Positions 40,872 to 48,841 of a DNA stretch of 64,000 bases are shown piece after piece. Every line of letters begins with the position of its first letter. The stretch's first letter is position 1. The notes under the pieces are model-generated. The model saw only the letters and a list, made by a program, of their open reading frames with translations. It ran no database searches and was not told where the DNA came from. A program made the position numbers and the translations under genes. The DNA comes from Eubacterium sp. AM49-13BH (GTDB lineage: Bacteria; Bacillota; Clostridia; Lachnospirales; Lachnospiraceae). The stretch spans positions 54,155-118,154 of the forward strand of contig NZ_QSEK01000003.1 in the NCBI RefSeq assembly GCF_003464165.1. The letters are read 5' to 3'.

Positions 40872-41905
40872 TTATTCTCCACCTATATCTCTATCATTTT
40901 CGACAATCTCTGCCTCCTGAAACTCATCCCTAAACTTCCACTTTATCTCCACTCTATCCTTAGCATGTACAACAATCTCCGCCACGAAAGCATCCACGAT
41001 TTCCTTATTCAATTTCTTCAGTTTCATCTGCCCTTCCAGCATTTCAAAACCGACCACTTCCGGCAGATCCACAGTTGCCATCTTGCTGACTGCTGCCTTC
41101 TGCTTTTCGATATTGCCCTGCATGCGCACAAACAACTGCTCGTAGGTCTTTCTCTGCTCCAGATAGGTCTCTCTGTCAGTCATGCCTAGTTTGTAGCTTT
41201 CATAGGCATCACACAAATCCTTATTGATGCGCTCATAGCTTTTCTCCATATCAAGCAGGTGCCTTTCTGCAAGTGCCAGACTCTTTGCCTGTTTCTCACG
41301 TTGCATGTCCACAATCTTTCTGGAATCCACCCACATATCAATGAACAGCTACAGTGACTTCATCACCACCTCTTCCATAGTCGAATCGAGAACGCTGATA
41401 TTGCACTTGCCATCTGCCTTATCCAGATAATGCTTGGCGCAGTAATACTTCGGACGACCAGCATAAGAATGGGACAAATGGTGTCCACAGTTACCGCATA
41501 TCATTTTACCGGTCAGACAATGTGTCTCATGCTTTCTCTCTACACCGGCGCAGGTATTTCCAGATCTCTTTGCGGCCACCTTTTCAAAATCCTCTTTACT
41601 GATAATGGCAACATGGCAGTTCTCCACGCGTTTCCATTCCTCTTTTGGAAGGGCTTTGGCGTGTTTATCACCTACATTTTCACTTTTAAATCGGCGTAAA
41701 CCATGGTACCGGTATACTGCTCATTCTCAAGGATTCTGCCCACTGCAACATTACTCCAGAGAGGCTTTTTCTCACGATATTTTGCCAGCTGATTTTCATT
41801 GTTCTCCCTAGTGGCAATATACACGCCTGGTGTCTCAATTCCTTCCAGATTCAGTGCCTCAACAATCTTATACATAGACTTACCGGATAAGAACTCATTT
41901 AATAA
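40872..41905 (-). pseudogene. Large serine recombinase remnant (C-terminal two thirds)
   Basis: It begins abruptly within the Recombinase domain (NEFLSGKSMYKIVEALNLEG ... LENEQYTGTMVYADLK). It continues after a one-base loss near 41680 into the zinc beta-ribbon (CGNCGHHLSHSYAGRPKYYC) and ends in the coiled coil (ERINKDLCDAYESYKLGMTD). An in-frame TAG at 41349-41351 (S-L-stop-L-F-I-D) replaces what is probably a CAG codon. The catalytic N-terminal resolvase domain is missing, replaced by the istB fragment. It is dead as an enzyme, but shows that an integrative element once sat here. Confidence 0.88.
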
Positions 41906-41911
41906 ATAATC

Positions 41912-42635
41912 TTGAGGAACTGGAATTATTAAGATTCAAGGAAAATATAGACACATATCTGGATATATTGCAGATGGAGAAAAAACAGCTCTGGATGCTT
42001 TATGTGAGCTTACAGACAGTGAAATTGATTTTAGAAAACAGCAAGCAATAACAGGCTGTGTAAAGGTAGCTAATTTCCCATTTTTAAAGGAGATTAGTGA
42101 ATTTGATTTCAGTTTCCAGCCATCACTGGATAAGTCCAAAATCATGGATCTTATGACACTGCGATTTATAGAAAATGCTGAGAATATCATATTCTGCGGA
42201 ACTCCAGGAGTAGGCAAAACCAATCTTGCGGTATCCATCGGAATAGAAGCTGCAAAGCACAGATACTGTGTATATTTTATAACATTTCAGGATTTAATAT
42301 CACAACTGAAAAAAGCAGCTTCAGAAAACAGACTTGAGACAAGAATCAAGTGGTTCTACAGATACAAGCTACTGATAATAGATGAACTTGGTTATCAGAA
42401 GATGGATGTTGATTCAGCCAATCTGTTCTTTAATCTCATAGCAAAACGATACAAAAAGCTTTCAACAGTAATAACAACTAACAGGCCATTTTCAAAGTGG
42501 TCTGATATATTTCAGGAGCCAGTACTGACTAACGCTTTGCTTGACAGACTGTTGCATCACTGTTCTGTGATAAACATAAATGGACCATCCTACAGACTAA
42601 AGGATCAGATGCAATACATGATTGAGGAAAATTAA
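41912..42635 (+). pseudogene. istB: IS21-family IstB ATPase, 5'-truncated and frameshifted
   Basis: An IstB/DnaC-like AAA+ transposition helper. The frame LEELELLRFKENIDTYLDIL passes, after one missing base near 41973, into DGEKTALDALCELTDSEIDF and then an intact core with Walker A GTPGVGKT, Walker B LLIIDELGY and sensor TTNRPFSKW. The 5' end is lost at the junction with the serine recombinase remnant, and no istA transposase is present, so it cannot transpose. Confidence 0.85.
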
Positions 42636-42687
42636 AATACAAAAAATATCATATAAGCGTGTAGGTTTTCCTACATTCTTATATGAT
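42636..42687 (-). terminator. Hairpin terminator downstream of the AlbA-type gene
   Basis: A two-tier hairpin: ATCATATAAG/CTTATATGAT (10 bp) enclosing TGTAGG-TTTT-CCTACA. On the minus strand it is followed by TTTTTTG and could end transcripts from the defence operon. A-runs on the other side make it potentially bidirectional. Confidence 0.7.
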
Positions 42688-42719
42688 AAAAAAGATACAT
42701 TTTTATATTGACATTTTCA

Positions 42720-42950
42720 TTGCCTGAACTGAAGATAGACAAGGATGGTATATTTTAATGGATTTGCACCAGGAATTGGTGCTCTATGGCATCTTTCTCA
42801 TAATCTATACCAACACCTAATCATATGCTTTTAACGCTCCAATCAAATACCCATCAAATAAACCAATGTCTCACAAAGCGCGTAAAATAAAGGTTTTCGT
42901 TAATATAGTTTCTTCAAAATGAACATTCTATCAAATACCCATCAAATAAA
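42720..42950 (-). repeat. Intergenic remnant with a 21-bp direct repeat
   Basis: ATCAAATACCCATCAAATAAA occurs at 42842-42862 and again at 42930-42950, 88 bp apart. The motif itself contains ATCAAATA twice. The minus strand of the first copy reads GLFDGYLIGALKAYD then a stop, which looks like the tail of a lost protein. Nothing else in this 317-bp gap looks coding. Confidence 0.5.
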
Positions 42951-42952
42951 AT

Positions 42953-44362
42953 TTATGCCCAGTATGGTATATATCTTCTATTTTTCAGTGCTACATTTTC
43001 ATCAGACAACTTAATAAGCTTTGCATCCAGTGTAGCTTTAATAATTCTTGATACAATAGCCATATTCTTTGCATCAATACCGAAACGCTCTCTTAATACT
43101 GAATTCGCGACCTCTATTTCATTCACGTAACAATAACATGTATACAAATAACAGGTTCTGATTTTATCCTCTTTCTTCCAATCATTCAGATTATCATACC
43201 AATATAGTTTCGTTCTGGTAAAATCATCTCCTGTTTCAACCTTTGGTGCTGGAATAGTCAAATCGCGCATTCCTTCTTCCATACGATCAAATCCGCTTCC
43301 TCGTTCCTCACAAATCCGAACAATTCTAAGGAATGATGCCATAGCCTCATTGCGAGAGTGAGGTACTGTATCAATAATACGATTAACTTCCACTAAAAGG
43401 CTTCCCGGATTCGATGCTTCCACTTTCGTGTCAAAAATCTCCATAACAGGACCACTTCCATGAGCAGTTAAATCCTGATGAATGATCGTATTTCCAAGCA
43501 TTTCTCTGATTGCTTTGCACGGAAACATGATATGTTCCAATCTTCTTCCACCATCGATTTCTTCCTCTTGTGGAATCAGCGTCATAATATAGTCTGTAAT
43601 ATCGTCAAATTGTATTGCATATCCTTTTGTAAAAACCTGCTCTCTTATAGCATTAGTTTTACCATTGCCCTTGTATTTAATTACACGAACCGCCTTTCTT
43701 TTCAAATGTGCAAAGGCAGTTAAATCCTTTGCCAGAAGTAATGCTCCCATATTAGTAATCGCATAATTCCCGTTATCCATCTCGCGAATAAATTCTTCAT
43801 CGATCATGTTATGAATAATGGCATCACGATTACTCGGTAAAGGTAATTTCATAAGTGTATAATATGCTGCACAGTCTAAGAGTTCCGTTACTTTAGATGC
43901 CGTAACATTCTCCATCGCCACTCTCAATTCAAAGGGTTTCTGTTCGAAGGACAGCCAAAGTTTTCGTTCTTTCTCCGGATATTCTTTAAGCTTTTTCTTA
44001 TATGAACCAACACGGATAAATTCAGTCCCCTTAAAGCTGGTAGGAGTATTCACTGCTGCCGGTATCCCCATAACAACAACTTTTCCTTTATCCGTATTCA
44101 CTTCAATAAATCTAAAATCCACCCTTGGTTTTAATCCACCCGCCAGCCAATTCTCGATTTCTTCATTACCTTTTTTTGCTTTTTTCGGCGAAAACGACGT
44201 TCCTTCAATCTCGTGAGTTTTATCATTAATTCCCCACAAAATATAAGCCTTTTCTTTATTACAAATTGTAGCCGAATTGCTTAACGCAGATATATACTCA
44301 CCAATCAATTCCGGTTCATAATTATTCATTTTGTATTCCAACCACTCGGTTTCCACCGGCAA
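42953..44362 (-). CDS. Schlafen AlbA_2-type domain protein with GHKL-like C-terminal region
   Basis: A 469-residue protein. The N-terminal AlbA_2/Schlafen-like domain covers about residues 1-130 (EWLEYKMNNYEPELIGEYIS, then ALSNSATICNKEKAYILWGI). The second half matches the HATPase_c_4-type module usually fused to it (MLGNTIIHQDLTAHGSGPVM, NPGSLL, ICEERGSGFDRM). A winged-helix tail follows. Such proteins act as regulators or nucleases in defence loci. It starts 67 bp after the methyltransferase stop, so it may be the last gene of the MZA-type operon. Confidence 0.82.
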   Translation of the reverse strand: MPVETEWLEYKMNNYEPELIGEYISALSNSATICNKEKAYILWGINDKTHEIEGTSFSPKKAKKGNEEIENWLAGGLKPRVDFRFIEVNTDKGKVVVMGIPAAVNTPTSFKGTEFIRVGSYKKKLKEYPEKERKLWLSFEQKPFELRVAMENVTASKVTELLDCAAYYTLMKLPLPSNRDAIIHNMIDEEFIREMDNGNYAITNMGALLLAKDLTAFAHLKRKAVRVIKYKGNGKTNAIREQVFTKGYAIQFDDITDYIMTLIPQEEEIDGGRRLEHIMFPCKAIREMLGNTIIHQDLTAHGSGPVMEIFDTKVEASNPGSLLVEVNRIIDTVPHSRNEAMASFLRIVRICEERGSGFDRMEEGMRDLTIPAPKVETGDDFTRTKLYWYDNLNDWKKEDKIRTCYLYTCYCYVNEIEVANSVLRERFGIDAKNMAIVSRIIKATLDAKLIKLSDENVALKNRRYIPYWA

Positions 44363-44429
44363 TTGACGGAGTCTGTCAATTTAGCTTATATAATATTCTT
44401 GTTCTGAATTCATAAAAAACTCCTTCCTA

Positions 44430-46079
44430 TCAAACTAGATATTCTGCATATATTCCCTCTAACGTTTCTTCGGGGCTCAGTTCTTTTTCAAAAAGTCCAA
44501 GTACCTCCTCTGCAACTGCTCTTCCTAAAACTGGGGGCACAGCATTTCCAATCTGCTGATATACAGAATCCTTTGTTCCATAAAAAATGTAATCATCTGG
44601 AAAACTCTGCAATCTTGCTGCCTCACGTGCACTTACAGCTCTATTAAATACTGGATGAATCCACATTGATTTTCTTACATTTACCACTGTATCTGATGGT
44701 AAATTGGGATCCAATCTTTTGTACACAGTATTCTGCGTTCTCCCTGGGTTCTCATATGAGCTCTTCAATTCCTCTGGTAAAGAATGAAAATTCTTCCCCG
44801 GAGCAATTTTTTCAAAACGCTGTAATGCAGTTTTTCTTGTTGCAGTACATACATGATTATGAACATCTCTATAATTTTCAATCATCACCAGTTTTCGAAA
44901 ATAAGAATTTATTGCAGGACATTTTTTCCTTTTCTGCGTTTCATCCATTCCCTCCACTGTAGGCTCAATCTTCTCCAAATCTTTAATAGCGTCTTTAACC
45001 GTTATGTAATTCATTGGATCATCAATGATTGGTTTTGGAAGTTCAATTTCTCCTGCACTCAATTCACGTTTGATTCCTATGAGAATATATCTTTCTCTAG
45101 TCTGCGGAACCCCATATGAAGCCGCATTCAACACATCACCCTTGAAGTCATATTCAAGATACCTGAACGATTCCTTTATAAAATCAATTACAATGTATGT
45201 CTCCATCTTTACACGAATTGTATGTCCTACAATTGAATATGTAAAAATAGCATCTTTTTTCTCAAGTTCAGCAACGCCATGATAAAATCTGTGAATGTCC
45301 CAGAATTTCATTAACTCATCAGCCCAAGAAAGATTCTCCGATTCTTTGTTTTCCAATAAAGAATCAATAATTTTCTTTGCCTTATGTGTATAAGCGTTAT
45401 ACCACTCTGGAAGCTCTTCTTGTTCTACAAGTTTATCCGCAATGCTCTTCAAAAGCTTAATATTTACCTGCTTTGAAAGAAGTTTCTTAATTTGTTTTTT
45501 CTTTTTACACATGTTGTGAAGGAAATATAAATCATCTTCACTAATCAGCAGTAATTCATCCACATTTTTATCATATCGACGTGCTAATTCAAAAACACGC
45601 TCAACACACTCTCCATCAAAAAGTGTCACTTCCCTTGGATAAATATTTAGTTTTAATTTTTTCTTAATATAATTCTCATCTGCATGCGTAACACAAAAAG
45701 AATGCTTATTCGAAGCAATTGTTTTAACATTCTCCATTACAAATGCCTTTGGTTGAATCTGTTTAATTGCTTCAACATATTTCTTTACCAGTTCATTACT
45801 GCCATTAATTAACTGTCGTCTCTGTCTGTTCGCATTGGAAAATCCCTGGCAAGGAGGTCCTCCAATAATAACATCAATATCTCCACATTCTTTTTTTATT
45901 TGCTGAAAATCTACAGTTAATATATCCTCATAGTTTTTTAAACCAGGATGATTTCTAAGATATGTTTTTGCAGCATTCTTATTATTCTCTACAATTGCAG
46001 CAACCTCAAATTGACCAGTCTTTTCAAATCCAAGACTTAATCCACCAGCTCCTGCAAAAAGATCTAAAATTTTTAGCAT
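44430..46079 (-). CDS. dcm: DNA (cytosine-5) methyltransferase
   Basis: A 549-residue C5-MTase. Motif I FAGAGG (8-13) binds SAM, motif IV GGPPCQG contains catalytic Cys77, motif VI is ENV (116-118), motif VIII is RERYILIGI, and the C-terminal motif X is IGNAVPPVLGRAV. An insertion of about 190 residues between motifs VI and VIII is larger than usual. It is the last core gene of the operon, 9 bp after the AIPR gene. It is expected to mark self DNA or set the specificity of the neighbouring effector complex. Confidence 0.92.
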   Translation of the reverse strand: MLKILDLFAGAGGLSLGFEKTGQFEVAAIVENNKNAAKTYLRNHPGLKNYEDILTVDFQQIKKECGDIDVIIGGPPCQGFSNANRQRRQLINGSNELVKKYVEAIKQIQPKAFVMENVKTIASNKHSFCVTHADENYIKKKLKLNIYPREVTLFDGECVERVFELARRYDKNVDELLLISEDDLYFLHNMCKKKKQIKKLLSKQVNIKLLKSIADKLVEQEELPEWYNAYTHKAKKIIDSLLENKESENLSWADELMKFWDIHRFYHGVAELEKKDAIFTYSIVGHTIRVKMETYIVIDFIKESFRYLEYDFKGDVLNAASYGVPQTRERYILIGIKRELSAGEIELPKPIIDDPMNYITVKDAIKDLEKIEPTVEGMDETQKRKKCPAINSYFRKLVMIENYRDVHNHVCTATRKTALQRFEKIAPGKNFHSLPEELKSSYENPGRTQNTVYKRLDPNLPSDTVVNVRKSMWIHPVFNRAVSAREAARLQSFPDDYIFYGTKDSVYQQIGNAVPPVLGRAVAEEVLGLFEKELSPEETLEGIYAEYLV

Positions 46080-46088
46080 CTCTTACTC

Positions 46089-47840
46089 CTAGATTAATTT
46101 ATTTTTGTATCTCGTCTTTAATAATTTCCAGCAATCTTCCTTTTTGCACCACTGCGTAATGTTAATTCCAACTACCTCTGGATTCATGAAATGATTCCAT
46201 ACTTTCAAAATCAATTCTTCTAATCTGATTGATAATTCTGGAGAAACACTCTGACGTTTCCAAATATCCATATCGTCAACTTCATCACTATGAAATTCTG
46301 CAAGCAAAGCAATAACATAATAATTTATCTGAGCTTTATATCCACCAAAATTTTGCTTTGCAACTAACTTATCACATTCTTTAAATAGAATAACTTTACT
46401 AATCATACTAATATAAGAATCTTGTGAAGGTTCTGGCATGTCGCCATTTTTTATCATTGCTGAAAACTCAATAAAATTTGTTTCTAATCCTTTACTTACA
46501 ACATTAGGATATCGCATCCATGCCATCATACATTTCGCCGCAACGGTTTTAGAAATGCACATAGATTTAGGACTAACTTCCTTAAACCTTCTCTTTGCTG
46601 CTGAAGTAGGCTGACGATTTACATCCACCATATATTGTCCTCTAGCCCTTTCATAATACCATCTAAGTGTCGATTTACCATTTTCTGACGGCACATATAT
46701 CTTTTCAGACAATCTTGCCATTTCAATATGATATGGATCATTTGCACTAAAATCTGACATATTAATTTTATTCTGACTATTTGCATACTTAGAAATGAAT
46801 CCAACCATTTCCTCTGTTTTGGATTGTTCTCTAATAACAGTTAGTTTAATTTGAACATTTACCTGAGAAATATCAACTCCAGTTTGCAAAGCATTATGAA
46901 TTGACGCAGTTGTTTGTCCACCATTTACAATCTGCCAATCAACAATTTCTTTTATAACAACAAAGTCTTCATCACTTTTCTCTTCATCAATCACAATACT
47001 CTTGGCAGTTGTTGAAATACCATTATTATATGTCATAAACATTTCCGGTTCTTCAATCAATGTCTTTTTTATTCCCTGATTGATTTTTCCCGTTGCCTGA
47101 AGAAATGAACGAACATTTTTTTCTATTAATTTTTGTCCCTCATCTCTATAAATTTCTGCCAAACATTGTCCTGAAATCACACCAATATAGCAATCATAAA
47201 CATCCGTATCTTGCTTAACCTTAATCATTTTCAACGGATTATTATATTTATTCTGGAATCTAATGACTAAGTCTTCGTGTGACTTATTCTGGTATAATGA
47301 CTGACATATTCGTTCCAAATCCCATACATCAAACTTTACCGATATTTTATCAATTTTAATGCTCTCAGGTATCTCCGGAACAGTCTCCTTATTTGTTAAT
47401 AAAACAACCTTGATATTTTCAATCTCTCTTTCGTAGTCATTAATATACTCCGCAATTATGTAACCAGGATCAGTTTCTTCCACATCATTAAAATATCCTG
47501 ATTTACACATTCTATAAAATTTTGTAGCCTGCTTAATGTTCTTGTTAATATCAACTTTTCCCATCTTAGAGATATCTATTCTATTTTCAAATACACTTAC
47601 GACCAATGTTAATGTCTGAAAATACTCATCGTAAACATACGCATTTATTTTTGCCTTTTCATACTCTTTTCTATAGCTAAGTACATTACAGTTATTCAGA
47701 AAAGACTCTCCTGCATCAATTACATATGATGAAAACACACTTGTAAATGCATCCTCAGTGCTACACTTCTCGTTCTCTCTATATTCTCGTACTTCCTCAA
47801 TGAGTTCCTCATTGAATTGTCTCATCTGATCTGTAATCAT
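46089..47840 (-). CDS. AIPR family protein of the MZA-type operon
   Basis: A 583-residue AIPR family protein with the characteristic MFMTYNNGISTTAKSIVI and IVDWQIVNGGQTTASIHNAL blocks. The family was first noted in abortive infection and is predicted to be a nuclease-related effector. The ATG overlaps the upstream DUF4420 stop (ATGA), so translation is coupled. The frame is intact. Confidence 0.87.
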   Translation of the reverse strand: MITDQMRQFNEELIEEVREYRENEKCSTEDAFTSVFSSYVIDAGESFLNNCNVLSYRKEYEKAKINAYVYDEYFQTLTLVVSVFENRIDISKMGKVDINKNIKQATKFYRMCKSGYFNDVEETDPGYIIAEYINDYEREIENIKVVLLTNKETVPEIPESIKIDKISVKFDVWDLERICQSLYQNKSHEDLVIRFQNKYNNPLKMIKVKQDTDVYDCYIGVISGQCLAEIYRDEGQKLIEKNVRSFLQATGKINQGIKKTLIEEPEMFMTYNNGISTTAKSIVIDEEKSDEDFVVIKEIVDWQIVNGGQTTASIHNALQTGVDISQVNVQIKLTVIREQSKTEEMVGFISKYANSQNKINMSDFSANDPYHIEMARLSEKIYVPSENGKSTLRWYYERARGQYMVDVNRQPTSAAKRRFKEVSPKSMCISKTVAAKCMMAWMRYPNVVSKGLETNFIEFSAMIKNGDMPEPSQDSYISMISKVILFKECDKLVAKQNFGGYKAQINYYVIALLAEFHSDEVDDMDIWKRQSVSPELSIRLEELILKVWNHFMNPEVVGINITQWCKKEDCWKLLKTRYKNKLI

Positions 47841-48841
47841 TGATAATCAACTCCTTTGTAAAATGACTCTATTTCAATCATATATGATCGGCACGCATCT
47901 AAACTAACTACATACTCGACTGCTCCAATACCCTTACTTACATTCTTAGGCGTTATTCGAGGGAAATTGTCTTTTACCACGAAACAACTTTCTTCTCTTA
48001 CTCGAAAATGATATGTATATAACTCCGGCATTGAATAAACATATCCGACTTTTAAAAGCTTTTCTTTAAACATCTCTCTTTGAGAGAAATCAAGTTTCCG
48101 CATTATTCTCTCCACAATGTCCGGAAGTTTTTCTCCGTCTGCTTCACTCTTTTTCATGTTTAAATAAAGTAAATAAAGTAAACCTATTACACCAGTTTCA
48201 TCTAGTTGATACTCATTGCTTATTTTTACTTTCTCTGGTCCTTTTGATGATGAACTTTTTATCTCAACTGCATCCTTTCCAATGTAAAAATCATGAGACT
48301 CAAAATTATATCCAGCCCAGTAGCCCAATGCTTTAGAGCCATTCTGGTTAATCATTTTTTCCAGGGCCCAAAGTTCACTATATAATCCCTGCTGAGCATT
48401 TGCCGATAATACATATTCCTTTTCAAATTGAAAGAATACGCTCCATTTTTGTAATGTTCTTTTTACAGTCGGCACGCAACTTTTCTTGTCAACATACTCC
48501 AAATCATCGCAAACATCTTGCATTACATTAACAAATATTGCTTGATCATATCCATCTAACTGCTCAAATGATAAGTTTCTCATTGTTCCATTTTTATCAG
48601 GAATCAGGTTACTTTTCCCCTCCATTCCTTTCCATTTGGGAAGAGACTTTAACTCTTCAACAGTAGTTTCTTCTGGAATTACTATTCCAATTTCACAAAG
48701 TTCAGTGTTTTTATTCAATGAAATAGAGACGATATTTTCTTTTGCCATAGCAAATCTTCTTGTTAGAACAATCGAATTTTTATACTGTTCTTGCAAAAAA
48801 TCATTTCTAATATCCTCAAGTACATTAATCAAAGAAATCAT
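47837..48841 (-). CDS. PD-(D/E)XK nuclease-like protein (DUF4420)
   Basis: A 334-residue protein. The core AlbBeta segment shows Glu156 (GLYSELWALEKM), then HDFYIGKDAVEIKSSSSKG with Asp/Glu193-x-Lys195, the PD-(D/E)XK metal-binding arrangement seen in DUF4420 proteins. It is the likely DNA-cutting subunit of the system. It overlaps the Z1 gene end by 17 bp and the AIPR start by 4 bp. Confidence 0.85.
   Translation of the reverse strand: MISLINVLEDIRNDFLQEQYKNSIVLTRRFAMAKENIVSISLNKNTELCEIGIVIPEETTVEELKSLPKWKGMEGKSNLIPDKNGTMRNLSFEQLDGYDQAIFVNVMQDVCDDLEYVDKKSCVPTVKRTLQKWSVFFQFEKEYVLSANAQQGLYSELWALEKMINQNGSKALGYWAGYNFESHDFYIGKDAVEIKSSSSKGPEKVKISNEYQLDETGVIGLLYLLYLNMKKSEADGEKLPDIVERIMRKLDFSQREMFKEKLLKVGYVYSMPELYTYHFRVREESCFVVKDNFPRITPKNVSKGIGAVEYVVSLDACRSYMIEIESFYKGVDYQ

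Noticed and set aside
41349..41351. TAG as a recoded residue in the serine recombinase
   Set aside because: The gene also lacks its catalytic domain and has a frameshift, so it is simply decayed.
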